A stretch of 64,000 bases of DNA from Ornithinicoccus hortensis. Lineage in GTDB: Bacteria; Actinomycetota; Actinomycetes; Actinomycetales; Dermatophilaceae. The stretch is from contig NZ_VFOP01000001.1 of assembly GCF_006716185.1 (NCBI RefSeq), forward strand, positions 744,001 through 808,000. Reading direction: 5' to 3'. The position numbers and the translations under genes are program-made. Within the stretch, counting starts at the first letter, position 1. Every line of letters starts with the position of its first letter. Below, in pieces: positions 9,349 to 17,538 of this stretch. Below the pieces are notes generated by a model. It was not told where the DNA came from. It searched no databases and saw only the letters and a program-made list of their open reading frames with translations.

Positions 9349-10395
9349 ATGTCGACCGCGCCCACCCCGACCGCCGAGCAGGACCCGTCCGCACCCGTGC
9401 TCTCCGTGCGCGGCCTGTCCGTCGGGACCGGCTCCACCCGGCTGCTGCACGACGTCACCTTCCGGATCCAGCGCGGCGAACGGGTCGGCCTGATCGGGGA
9501 GTCCGGCTCCGGCAAGTCGCTGACCGCACTGGCTGTGATGGGACTGCTCGGTGAGGGGCTGAGGGCCACCGGTTCGGTCACCCTCAGCGGGCACGGGAGC
9601 AACCTGCTGACCACCTCCGAGCGACGGCTCTCCCGGATCCGCGGCCACGACATGGCGATGGTCTTCCAGGAGCCGATGACGGCGCTCAACCCGACGATGC
9701 GGGTCGGTCGCCAGGTCGCCGAGGCGATGACGCTGCACCGCACCGTCCCCGCCGCCCGGGCCCGGCAGCGGGCGGTGGAGCTGCTGGACCAGGTCGGCCT
9801 ACCGGACCCCGCCCAGATCGCCCGGTCCTACCCGCACCAGCTGTCCGGCGGGCAGCGGCAGCGGGTGGTCACCGCGATCGCGCTGGCCAACGACCCGCTC
9901 CTGCTGGTCTGCGACGAGCCGACGACCGCGCTGGACGTCACGGTCCAGGCGCTCGTGCTGGACCTGCTGGTCCGCGGCGTCGAGGCCCGGGACGCGGCCA
10001 TGCTGTTCATCACCCACGACCTCGCCGTGGTCGCCTCCACCTGCGAGCGGGTGCTGGTCATGTACGGCGGCCGGATCGTGGAGGCCGGGCCCGTGACGGA
10101 GGTGTTCGCCTCGCCGCGGCACCGGTATACCCAGGGCCTCCTGGCCGCGAGCGACCTGGAACGGCCGGCGACGGCGGTCGACGGCCAACGGGTGGCCTTG
10201 CCGACCATCCGGGGCTCGGTCCCGTCGGCCGGGAGCTTCCCGGACGGGTGCGTCTTCCGCAACCGGTGCCACCACGCGACCGACGCCTGTGCAGTCCTGC
10301 CACCCTGGTCGCCGCGGGACGACGCCCACGAGGCCGAGGACGCCGGATACGCCTGCGTCCACCCCGCCGCCGACGGCGAGGAGGTGGCCCCGTGA
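9349..10395 (+). CDS. Peptide ABC transporter ATP-binding protein (DppD type)
   Basis: A 348-residue ATPase with Walker A GESGSGKS, signature LSGGQRQRV and Walker B LLVCDEPTTALDV, then the oligopeptide-transporter C-terminal extension. That extension contains a Cys-rich stretch (DGCVFRNRCHHATDAC...YACVHP), which in DppD/OppD proteins can bind a [4Fe-4S] cluster. It powers the two permeases together with the next gene, which starts in its stop codon. Confidence 0.95.
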   Translation: MSTAPTPTAEQDPSAPVLSVRGLSVGTGSTRLLHDVTFRIQRGERVGLIGESGSGKSLTALAVMGLLGEGLRATGSVTLSGHGSNLLTTSERRLSRIRGHDMAMVFQEPMTALNPTMRVGRQVAEAMTLHRTVPAARARQRAVELLDQVGLPDPAQIARSYPHQLSGGQRQRVVTAIALANDPLLLVCDEPTTALDVTVQALVLDLLVRGVEARDAAMLFITHDLAVVASTCERVLVMYGGRIVEAGPVTEVFASPRHRYTQGLLAASDLERPATAVDGQRVALPTIRGSVPSAGSFPDGCVFRNRCHHATDACAVLPPWSPRDDAHEAEDAGYACVHPAADGEEVAP

Positions 10396-11255
10396 GCGAG
10401 ACGCCGACGATCAGCCTGCGGGGGGTGGGCCGGGACTTCCACCGGGCCCGCACCCGGTTGACCGAGCGCCCACCGGTGGTGCACGCCGTCCGGGACGTCA
10501 CCGTCGACATCGCCCCCGGGGAACGCTTCGGCATCGTCGGGGAGTCCGGCTCCGGCAAGTCGACCCTGCTCCGGATGATCTGCGGACTGGACCGCCCCAC
10601 CACCGGGGAGATCCTGGTCGAGGGCACCCCGATCCATGCCTCCCCGCCACGGCGGCTGGGCTGGTTGCGGCAGCGGCTGCAACTGGTCTTCCAGGATCCG
10701 ATGAGCTCGCTGGACCCCCGGATGCGGGTGGGTGACATCGTGGCCGAGCCGTTGGTCGGCCAGCGGATCGGCACGCCCGCCGAGCGCCGGGCCCGGGTGG
10801 CGGAACTGCTCGAGCGGGTCGGCCTGTCCGCCGACGCGGCCAAGCGCTATCCGCACCAGTTCTCCGGCGGACAGCGACAGCGCATCTCCGTCGCCCGGGC
10901 GCTGGCCCCCAACCCGGCGGTGCTGGTCGCCGACGAGCCGGTCAGCGCGCTGGACGTCTCGGTCCGCGCCCAGGTGCTCAACCTGCTCGACGAGGTCGTC
11001 GACGGCTTCGACCTGACCCTGGTCTTCGTCTCGCACGACCTGTCCGTGGTGCGCCACGTCTGCGACCGGGTCGCCGTGATGCGCCAGGGCGAGTTCGTCG
11101 AGGTCGCCCCGACCGAGCAGTTGTACGTCGACGCCCAGCACCCCTACACCCGGCAGCTGCTGGCCGCCGTCCCCCGCCTGGACGCGGCCCTGGCAGGACG
11201 CACCGCCACCGAGCTTGCCGCCCGGACCCTGGCGGCCACGGAGGAGGAGACCTGA
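10392..11255 (+). CDS. Peptide ABC transporter ATP-binding protein (DppF type)
   Basis: A 287-residue second ATPase. It has Walker A GESGSGKST, signature FSGGQRQRIS, Walker B VLVADEPVSALDV and the H-loop FVSHDLSVV. The GTG at 10392 overlaps the previous stop (GTGA) and places the protein start just before the first beta strand; earlier in-frame starts lie inside the upstream gene. Its stop overlaps the start of the peptidase gene. Confidence 0.94.
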   Translation: MSETPTISLRGVGRDFHRARTRLTERPPVVHAVRDVTVDIAPGERFGIVGESGSGKSTLLRMICGLDRPTTGEILVEGTPIHASPPRRLGWLRQRLQLVFQDPMSSLDPRMRVGDIVAEPLVGQRIGTPAERRARVAELLERVGLSADAAKRYPHQFSGGQRQRISVARALAPNPAVLVADEPVSALDVSVRAQVLNLLDEVVDGFDLTLVFVSHDLSVVRHVCDRVAVMRQGEFVEVAPTEQLYVDAQHPYTRQLLAAVPRLDAALAGRTATELAARTLAATEEET

Positions 11256-12349
11256 TGACACCGCCCCGCCCCGGGCCCAGCAACACCCTGGTCGACGTGC
11301 CCGGCCTGCTCGTCGGGCAGCACCAGCGGATCGGTGACGGCTGGCTCACCGGGACGACCGTCGTGCTGGCCCCGGGGCGCGGGACCCCCGGCGGTGGCGC
11401 CACCGGCGGCGTCGACGTGCGCGGCGGAGGGCCGGGCACCCGCGAGACCGACCTTCTCGACCCCCGCAACGCGGTCGAGAAGGCCCACGCCGTGGTCCTC
11501 AGCGGGGGCAGCGCGTTCGGGCTCGCCACTGCCGACGGTGTGATGGACGCGCTGTATGCCGAGGGGACCGGACTCCCCGTCCCCACCCCCTGCGGTCCCG
11601 CGCTGGTGCCGATCGTGCCGGCGGCGGTCGTCTTCGACCTGGGGCGCGGGGGCGACTTCGGCGCCCGCCCGGACGCCTCGTTCGGCAGCGCCGCGGTGGC
11701 CGCGGCGAGCGCGGACCCGCCTGCCCTGGGAGCAGTCGGCGCCGGGACCGGGGCACAGACCGGCGGCCTGAAGGGTGGAGTCGGCTCGGCCAGCGCCGTG
11801 CTGCCCGACGGCTCCACCGTGGCAGCGCTCGTCGTGGTGAACGCGATCGGCTCCACCGTCGACCTGCGGACCGGCGAACTCCTGGGAGCCCGCCACCTGC
11901 TCGACGGCGACCTGTCCGACGGACCCGGCGGATCGGCATACGGACTGCGCGCACCCGACCCCGAGGAGGTGTCGGCGGCGCTCGCCAGGGCCGCCGAGGA
12001 GACGGGGCGGACCGGCTTCCCGCGCGGGCTGGCGACCACGATCGGGGTGATCGCCACGGACGTGACGCTCACCAAGGCGCAGTGCGCCAAGGTCGCCGGC
12101 GTGGGGCACGACGGGATGGCCCGGGCGATCAGCCCGGTGCACTCGATGATGGACGGGGACACCCTGTTCACGCTGGCCACGGGTGCGCGACCGGCCCCGG
12201 ACCCCGTGGCCTTCCACGGGTTGCTCGACGCTGCTGCCGGCTGCGTCACCCGCGCCATCGTGCGGGGCGTGCTCGCCGCCGGGACGGTGACCACCCCGGC
12301 CGGGACCTGGCCGTCCTACCGCGACGTCTTCCCGAGTGCCGTGCGCTGA
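11255..12349 (+). CDS. P1-family (S58) peptidase, DmpA-like
   Basis: A 364-residue hydrolase of the DmpA/6-aminohexanoate-oligomer hydrolase fold (Ntn-type). Recognisable parts are LVDVPGLLVGQHQ at the N-terminus, VVLSGGSAFGL, and LPDGSTVAALVVVNA, where family members cleave themselves before Ser/Thr to free the nucleophile. It is translationally coupled to the peptide importer (TGATGA), so it probably trims imported peptides or beta-peptides in the cytoplasm; no signal peptide is seen. The exact substrate is not predictable. Confidence 0.9.
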   Translation: MTPPRPGPSNTLVDVPGLLVGQHQRIGDGWLTGTTVVLAPGRGTPGGGATGGVDVRGGGPGTRETDLLDPRNAVEKAHAVVLSGGSAFGLATADGVMDALYAEGTGLPVPTPCGPALVPIVPAAVVFDLGRGGDFGARPDASFGSAAVAAASADPPALGAVGAGTGAQTGGLKGGVGSASAVLPDGSTVAALVVVNAIGSTVDLRTGELLGARHLLDGDLSDGPGGSAYGLRAPDPEEVSAALARAAEETGRTGFPRGLATTIGVIATDVTLTKAQCAKVAGVGHDGMARAISPVHSMMDGDTLFTLATGARPAPDPVAFHGLLDAAAGCVTRAIVRGVLAAGTVTTPAGTWPSYRDVFPSAVR

Positions 12350-12409
12350 GCGCGGCCCCGACTTCGGCCGACGCGGCTGACCCCCACGCTGGACGTAGAC
12401 TCCCGCTTC

Positions 12410-13294
12410 GTGACTGAGCAAGAGGTGACCGGGCGCGCGGCCGGTCGGGAGTTCGTGCTGACCGTGTCCTGCCCGGACCGGCGCGGCGTGGTCCACGCGG
12501 TGTCGGGGGCGATGTTGGAGCAGCAGCTCACCATCGCCGACAGCCAGCAGTTCGGCGACTCCACCTCGGGGGAGTTCCACCTGCGGATGCACCTGGTCAA
12601 GGAGGGAGACCCGCTCGACCTCGCCGCGCTGGAGTCCCAGCTGGAGCCGGTGGTCCGCGAGTTCGGTATGCAGTGGCGCGCCCACGACCTGGCCGACCGG
12701 CACCGCGTCCTGGTCATGGTGAGCAAGCAGGGGCACTGCCTCAACGACCTGCTGTTCCGCACCCGCTCGGGGCTGCTGCCGATCGACGTCGCCGCGGTCG
12801 TCTCCAACCACGAGGACTTCCGGGCGCTCTCGGAGTGGCACGGCATCCCGTTCCACCACGTGCCGGTGACCAAGGACACCCGGGCCCAGGGGGAAGCACG
12901 GCTGCGCGAGGTGATCGCCGAGCACGAGGTCGACACGGTCGTGCTCGCGCGCTACATGCAGATCCTGTCCGAGGAGCTGTGCGCGGACTACCCGGGACGG
13001 ATCATCAACATCCACCACTCGCTGCTGCCCAGCTTCAAGGGCGCCCGGCCCTACGCCCAGGCGCACGACCGGGGCGTCAAGGTGATCGGCGCCACCGCCC
13101 ACTACGTCACCTCGGACCTGGACGAGGGGCCGATCATCGAGCAGGACTTCCGGCGGGTCGACCACCGGATGAGCCCGGGCGAGCTGGCCCGGGTCGGCCA
13201 GGAGCTGGAGGCGATGGCGCTGTCCCGCGCCGTCCGCTGGCACGCCGAGCACCGTGTCGTGCTGCGTGGCCGACGGACCATCGTCTTCGACTGA
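12410..13294 (+). CDS. purU: Formyltetrahydrofolate deformylase
   Basis: A 294-residue enzyme that hydrolyses 10-formyl-THF to formate and THF, supplying formate for purine synthesis and balancing one-carbon pools. An N-terminal ACT domain (about 13-95, LTVSCPDRRGVVHAVS) precedes a formyltransferase-type catalytic domain with INIHHSLLPSFKGA and GATAHYVTSDLDEGPII, carrying the catalytic His and Asp. The GTG at 12410 lies 8 bases after TAGACT (12396-12401), so the message is probably leaderless. It stands alone between the importer operon and an SDR gene. Confidence 0.96.
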   Translation: MTEQEVTGRAAGREFVLTVSCPDRRGVVHAVSGAMLEQQLTIADSQQFGDSTSGEFHLRMHLVKEGDPLDLAALESQLEPVVREFGMQWRAHDLADRHRVLVMVSKQGHCLNDLLFRTRSGLLPIDVAAVVSNHEDFRALSEWHGIPFHHVPVTKDTRAQGEARLREVIAEHEVDTVVLARYMQILSEELCADYPGRIINIHHSLLPSFKGARPYAQAHDRGVKVIGATAHYVTSDLDEGPIIEQDFRRVDHRMSPGELARVGQELEAMALSRAVRWHAEHRVVLRGRRTIVFD

Positions 13295-13504
13295 CGTCGC
13301 GGCGCCCTCCCGTCCCCCGGAACCGCCTGCGGGTCGGGCCGCGGTGTCACCAAGGGCGCCGAGTGGACCAGTTATGCGCGGTTCTGCGCGCTGGGGTGGC
13401 AACGACGCGTGCAGTCGGCGCGGGACGGGTGGCCCGGGCCGCTGCCGGAGGGGCGGATGCCGACTGGGATACTCCGGGGTGACACCACACGGAGGAATTC
13501 ACGG

Positions 13505-14287
13505 ATGAGCTACGCAGACATGTTCTCCCTCGCGGGCCGGCACGCCGTCGTCATCGGGGCGGGTGGCATCGGGGCCGAGGTGGTGGCCGGGCTGGCCGCG
13601 CACGGTGCCCGGGTCAGCAGCCTGGACAAGAGCCTGCCCACCGCCGACTCGGCCACCCAGCGGGCCGCGGCCGAGCACGAGGGCGAGCACGCGGCATACG
13701 AGATCGACATCCTGGACGAGGCGGCGCTCAGCGAGCTCGCGGCGCAGCTGGGGCCGGTCGAAGTGCTCGTGGTGACCGCCGCGATGAACGTGCGCAAGCA
13801 GCTGCTGGACTACACCGCCGAGGAGTACGACCGCGTGGTCGACCTCAACCTGCGCGGGACGTTCCACGCGCTGCGGGCGTTCGGGCCCGGCATGGCCGAG
13901 CAGGGGCGTGGCTCGATCATCGCGTTCAGCTCACTGCGGGCGCTGACCGTGGAGCCGGGGCAGGGCGTCTACGCCGCGACGAAGGCCGGAGTGGTGCAGA
14001 TGCTGCGCACCCTCGCGGCCGAGCTCGGTCCCAATGGAGTGCGGGTCAACGCGGTCGCGCCCGGTGTCGTGGAGACGCCGCTGACCCAGCAGATCCGCAG
14101 CGACGAGCAGTGGAACCATGCCTACGCCTCCAAGAGCGCGCTCGGCCGCTGGGCCCGCCCGGAAGAGATGGTCGGCGCCGTAGTCTACCTGGCCAGTGAC
14201 GCCTCGACGTTCGTCACCGGGAGCCAGCTCGTCGTGGACGGCGGCTGGACCGCGATCGACGGACGGTTCACCCCGCCGTTCGGCTGA
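13505..14287 (+). CDS. Short-chain dehydrogenase/reductase
   Basis: A 260-residue NAD(P)-dependent oxidoreductase of the classical SDR type. It shows the cofactor motif GAGGIG near residue 18, the catalytic Ser in IIAFSSL and the YAATKAG motif (YxxxK), and NAVAPGVVETPL near the C-terminal lobe. The ATG at 13505 follows GGAGG by 9 bases and is preferred to an upstream in-frame start. The substrate is unknown. No operon partner is evident; the downstream genes run the other way. Confidence 0.93.
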   Translation: MSYADMFSLAGRHAVVIGAGGIGAEVVAGLAAHGARVSSLDKSLPTADSATQRAAAEHEGEHAAYEIDILDEAALSELAAQLGPVEVLVVTAAMNVRKQLLDYTAEEYDRVVDLNLRGTFHALRAFGPGMAEQGRGSIIAFSSLRALTVEPGQGVYAATKAGVVQMLRTLAAELGPNGVRVNAVAPGVVETPLTQQIRSDEQWNHAYASKSALGRWARPEEMVGAVVYLASDASTFVTGSQLVVDGGWTAIDGRFTPPFG

Positions 14288-14300
14288 GCTTTTCCAGGGC

Positions 14301-14426
14301 TCAGGGGACGTCGTAGACGAACGCCACCGACTCGACCGGTGAGTCGGGACACACGGCGGTCCAGGTCGGGTGCGGCGCGTCGTGGTAGCCGCCACGGCAG
14401 GAGAACGCCTCGCCGTCCTCGGCCAT
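14301..14426 (-). CDS. Possible 41-residue small protein
   Basis: A short open frame downstream of and co-directional with the ECF sigma gene (42 bases after its stop). The translation contains two Cys residues and aromatic residues (CRGGYHDAPHPTW, VAFVYDVP) that look protein-like rather than random GC-rich readout. No convincing ribosome site precedes it. It could be the remnant C-terminus of a lost gene. Not recognised. Confidence 0.25.
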   Translation of the reverse strand: MAEDGEAFSCRGGYHDAPHPTWTAVCPDSPVESVAFVYDVP

Positions 14427-14468
14427 CCCGTGAGTGTGCCGGAGGGTTCCCTCGCGCGGCCCGATCTG

Positions 14469-15767
14469 CTAGCGAATGTCGCGCGACCCCGCGCACCGGG
14501 CGAGCCGCGACACCAGGTGGGCACGCTCGGCAGGGGCGGTGGTCAACGAGATGGCCTTCTCGTATGCCGACGCCGCCTCGGCGGGGCGCCCCAGCTGGTC
14601 CATCAGGTGGCCGCGGGCGGCCCAGGCGGGCTGGAAGCGCGCGACCTGTGCGCCGACGTCCGGTCGTTCGGCCAGTTCGTCGAGCATGCTCAGGGCGGCT
14701 GCCGGGCCGTCGGTCTCGGCGGTGACGGTGGCCAGCGCGACGGCGCTGCCGAGGGTGGGTGCGAGACGGTGCAGCGCGCGGTGCACCCCGAGCAGCGCGG
14801 CCCAGTCCGTGGCCCCCGTCCGGGCCCGGTCGCAGTGCAGCGCCTGGGCGGCGGCCTCGAGGGAGAACCTGCCCACACCGCCGGCCGCCTGCGCGGCGCG
14901 CAGGTGTCGGTGCCCTCGGGCGATGAGGTCCCGGTCCCACCGGGTGGTGTCCTGCTCCGACAGCGGGACGAAGCGGCCCTGGTCGTCGAGCCGGGCCGGC
15001 CCCCGTGCCGCGGCCAGGTTGATGAGGGCGGCGAGCCCGTGGGTCTCGTGGTCCGGCGCCAGGTCCGCGAGGATCTCGGCCAGGTGCCGTGCCTCCGCAG
15101 CCATCGCGGTCGGCTCGGGGCCGCCGATCGGCCAGTCGATGACGTAGCAGCCGTAGACCGCCTCGAGCAGGTGACCCATCCGCTCGGGCAGCGCCGAGCG
15201 ATCGGGGACGACGAACGGGATCCGCGTCTCCTTGATCCTGCGTTTGGCCCGGACCAGCCGGGCCGCCAAGGTCGCCGGGGGTAGCGCGAAGGCGACCGCG
15301 ACCTGGGCAGCGGTGAAGCCGAGCACGGTATTGAGCATGAGCGGCGTGCGCACGGCCGGATCGATCGCCGGGTGTGCACAGACCAGCATCAGCTCCAGGC
15401 GGCGGTCGCCGACCGCGTCCGGGTCCACCTCGTCGGGCAGCCCGTCCGCGGTTGCCCTCGCGTGCCGGTCCGTCTCCAGCGGCACGCCGGTGCGGGCGGC
15501 CGCCGACTTCCAATGATCCCGCAGCCGGTTCCGCGCGACGGTGAGCAGCCAGCCCTGGGGGCTGCTCGGGACGCCATCCTCCGGCCACCTGGTCAGGGCC
15601 CGCTCGAAGGCGTCAGCCAGGGCGTCCTCGGCGGCGGCGATGTCGCCCGTGCTGCTCGCGAGATAGGCGAGCAGCCGTCCATAGCTGTCGCGCGCCTCCT
15701 CGGCAGCCGCAGCCCGGGCCGTCGCGGTCGGCGACGACCCGGGCAGCGGATCGGTCGTGGGCTCCAC
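14469..15767 (-). CDS. ECF42-type RNA polymerase sigma factor
   Basis: A 432-residue sigma factor, far longer than a plain ECF factor of about 190. The sigma-2 region (DSYGRLLAYLASSTGDIAAAEDALADAFERAL) and sigma-4 region (AQVAVAFALPPATLAARLVRAKRRI) are followed by a helical C-terminal extension of about 230 residues with TPR-like repeats. That extension and the adjacent DGPF gene are the hallmarks of group ECF42, which usually lacks an anti-sigma factor; none is seen here. The GTG at 15767 is chosen because upstream in-frame codons run into the partner gene, whose stop is 11 bases away. The signal it responds to is unknown. Confidence 0.88.
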   Translation of the reverse strand: MEPTTDPLPGSSPTATARAAAAEEARDSYGRLLAYLASSTGDIAAAEDALADAFERALTRWPEDGVPSSPQGWLLTVARNRLRDHWKSAAARTGVPLETDRHARATADGLPDEVDPDAVGDRRLELMLVCAHPAIDPAVRTPLMLNTVLGFTAAQVAVAFALPPATLAARLVRAKRRIKETRIPFVVPDRSALPERMGHLLEAVYGCYVIDWPIGGPEPTAMAAEARHLAEILADLAPDHETHGLAALINLAAARGPARLDDQGRFVPLSEQDTTRWDRDLIARGHRHLRAAQAAGGVGRFSLEAAAQALHCDRARTGATDWAALLGVHRALHRLAPTLGSAVALATVTAETDGPAAALSMLDELAERPDVGAQVARFQPAWAARGHLMDQLGRPAEAASAYEKAISLTTAPAERAHLVSRLARCAGSRDIR

Positions 15768-15778
15768 CGGGCGCCTGG

Positions 15779-16150
15779 TCAGGTCGTCCAGGCGCCGTCG
15801 ATGTAGGAGGTCGCGACCGGGCGAACCTCCACGACTCCGTAGCTGGCGCCGGGGCACTTCTCGGCCCAGGCCAGGGCGGCATCCAGGTCCCGCACGTCCA
15901 GCACGAAGACGCCCGCCAGGCCCTCTTTGGTCTCGGCGAACGGTCCGTCCTGGACTTGCAGGCTGCCCTCCCGGAGGGTGACCGTCGTGCTGGCCTCCCG
16001 GGACTGCAGGACCTCCGCTGCCACCAGGACGCCGGCAGACTCCAGGGCCTGTCCGAATGCCCCGAAGGCCTCTTGCATCGCGGACAGCGCCTCGGGATCG
16101 ATCTCGCCGGGGGCGGGCTCACGGCTGTGCAGCAGCAGGGTGTAACGCAT
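15779..16150 (-). CDS. YCII-related DGPF-domain protein
   Basis: A 123-residue small cytoplasmic protein of the YCII fold. It contains the family motif VQDGPFAETKEGLAG (about 66-80). The biochemical role of DGPF proteins is undefined; they are the standard neighbours and targets of ECF42 sigma factors. A strong ribosome site (AAGGAGG, 6 bases) precedes the ATG. It is the first gene of an operon with the sigma factor downstream. Confidence 0.92.
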   Translation of the reverse strand: MRYTLLLHSREPAPGEIDPEALSAMQEAFGAFGQALESAGVLVAAEVLQSREASTTVTLREGSLQVQDGPFAETKEGLAGVFVLDVRDLDAALAWAEKCPGASYGVVEVRPVATSYIDGAWTT

Positions 16151-16202
16151 GGTCGCCTCCTTGTCAGATTCCGAATCACCGCTCGGCGCGGCTCACCCGG
16201 TA

Positions 16203-16229
16203 GACGATCGGGGCGGCCGCCGATCAACA
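16203..16229 (-). promoter_or_regulatory. Candidate ECF42-dependent promoter
   Basis: On the minus strand TGTTGA (16229-16224) is separated by 17 bases from CGTC (16206-16203), about 50 bases before the DGPF start. The published ECF42 target pattern, as I recall it, is TGTCGA with CG(A/T)C, so this is a one-mismatch match in the right place. It suggests autoregulation. Confidence 0.4.
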
Positions 16230-16234
16230 GTCCA

Positions 16235-16645
16235 TCAGACCTGTTGTGAGATCGCGTCCGCTGGCGGCGCCTCGACCCAGTCCACGAACTGGTAGATCAC
16301 GCCGCTCGGGTCGGCGACCTGGAAGTAGCGCTCGCCCCACGGCTCGACCTCCAGCGGCGTGACGACCGTGACCCCCTCGTCCTGCAGGCGCGCGTAGCGC
16401 TGCTCCATGTCGTCCACCTCGAAGGCGATCAGCAGCCCGTCGACCTGGCCCGCGGCCGAGGCCGGCTTGAAGGTCTCCAGGCCGACGGCGAGCAGGGCGA
16501 TGTGGAAGCCCGCCTCCGGGTGGGTCAACGAGGCGAACCCCTCGGCCGCCATGGCCTCGGTGAAGCCGAGGTGGCGTTGTGCCCACTCCGAGGATGCGCG
16601 GACGTCGGACACGTTGATGGAAATCACGGATTGAGTAAGAGCCAT
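16235..16645 (-). CDS. VOC-superfamily (glyoxalase/bleomycin-resistance fold) protein
   Basis: A 136-residue protein of the vicinal oxygen chelate fold, with paired beta-alpha-beta-beta-beta modules: SVISINVSDVRASSEWAQRHLGF at the start and PWGERYFQVADPSGVIYQFVDW at the end. Members are small dioxygenases, isomerases or antibiotic-binding proteins. The ATG at 16645 lies 7 bases downstream of a perfect -10 TACAAT (16658-16653), so the transcript is leaderless. It diverges from a TetR gene whose operator overlaps this promoter, suggesting an inducible detoxification function. Confidence 0.88.
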   Translation of the reverse strand: MALTQSVISINVSDVRASSEWAQRHLGFTEAMAAEGFASLTHPEAGFHIALLAVGLETFKPASAAGQVDGLLIAFEVDDMEQRYARLQDEGVTVVTPLEVEPWGERYFQVADPSGVIYQFVDWVEAPPADAISQQV

Positions 16646-16652
16646 GCGAAAC

Positions 16653-16697
16653 ATTGTACACCGTATGACGTACAGCGTAAGGAGTTTTCGGTAGGGT
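16653..16697. promoter_or_regulatory. Divergent promoters with repeat operator (VOC / TetR)
   Basis: The 60-bp divergent region holds TACAAT (-10 for the VOC gene, minus strand) and TAGGGT (16692-16697, -10 for the TetR gene). Between and over them lie a direct repeat GTACACCGTA (16656-16665) / GTACAGCGTA (16670-16679) and an inverted repeat TGTAC (16655-16659) N10 GTACA (16670-16674). This is a likely TetR binding site controlling both genes. Confidence 0.55.
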
Positions 16698-16705
16698 CTT
16701 CTTCC

Positions 16706-17470
16706 ATGAGTCCCGCGCCCCCCGCGAACGCCGCCGACGACCGCGTGCTGCGGTTGCTCTGGCGCCACCACCTCCCGGCCGTGGGTCGCCGCGGTCCCCG
16801 TCCCAAGCACTCGGTGGACGACGTGGTCACCGCGGCGATCGCGCTGGCCGACCACGGCGGACTGGACGGGCTGAGCGTGCGGTCGGTCGCCCAGGAGCTC
16901 GGGATCTCGACCATGTCGGTCTATACGCACGTCCCCGGCAAGGAGGAGTTGCTGCTGCTCATGCTGGACGCGCTGTATGCCGAGCTGCCCCGACCGCCGT
17001 ACCGGAGTCCCGGCTGGCGGTCCCGGGTCGTCGAGGTGGCCGAGCGCAACCGGCAGCTGTTGCGCGACCACCCCTGGGCGACCGAGCTCGCCGTGCTGAG
17101 CCGCCCCTCGCTGGGGCCCGGCCAGACGGCGAAGTACGAGCACGAGCTCGCGGCCCTGGCCGGCAGCGGGCTGGCCGACGTGCAGGTCGACGCGGCGCTG
17201 TCGCTGGTGCTGGGGTTCGTCCAGCAGCAGGTGCGCAGCGAGCACGACCTGCGTCGTGCGGCAGCGGCCTCGGGGGTCAGCGACCAGGAGTGGTGGGCCG
17301 CCAACGGGCCGTTGCTGGCCGAGCTGGTCGACCCGGACGACTACCCCCTGGCGGCCCGGATCGGGACGGCCGCGGGGGAGGCGCTCGGCAGCGCCTATGC
17401 CCCCGACGCGGCCTGGGAGTTCGGCCTGGCCAGGATCCTGGACGGACTGGCGGCGCTGATCGACCGGTGA
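16706..17470 (+). CDS. TetR/AcrR-family transcriptional regulator
   Basis: A 254-residue repressor. Unusually, about 30 residues precede the helix-turn-helix (about 32-80; VVTAAIALADHGGLDGLSVR, ELGISTMSVYTHVPGKEEL). The C-terminal ligand domain is of the TetR_C type (LALVLGFVQQQ-like helices). The ATG at 16706 is 8 bases after TAGGGT, so it is leaderless. Its position back-to-back with the VOC gene, over shared repeats, argues that it represses both and responds to a small-molecule ligand. Confidence 0.93.
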   Translation: MSPAPPANAADDRVLRLLWRHHLPAVGRRGPRPKHSVDDVVTAAIALADHGGLDGLSVRSVAQELGISTMSVYTHVPGKEELLLLMLDALYAELPRPPYRSPGWRSRVVEVAERNRQLLRDHPWATELAVLSRPSLGPGQTAKYEHELAALAGSGLADVQVDAALSLVLGFVQQQVRSEHDLRRAAAASGVSDQEWWAANGPLLAELVDPDDYPLAARIGTAAGEALGSAYAPDAAWEFGLARILDGLAALIDR

Positions 17471-17538
17471 GGCGCCGGCGCCCCCTCCCCGGCCGAACCC
17501 CCCTGCCGCGCAGCGGTGGGGCACGGCATACTCAGATC

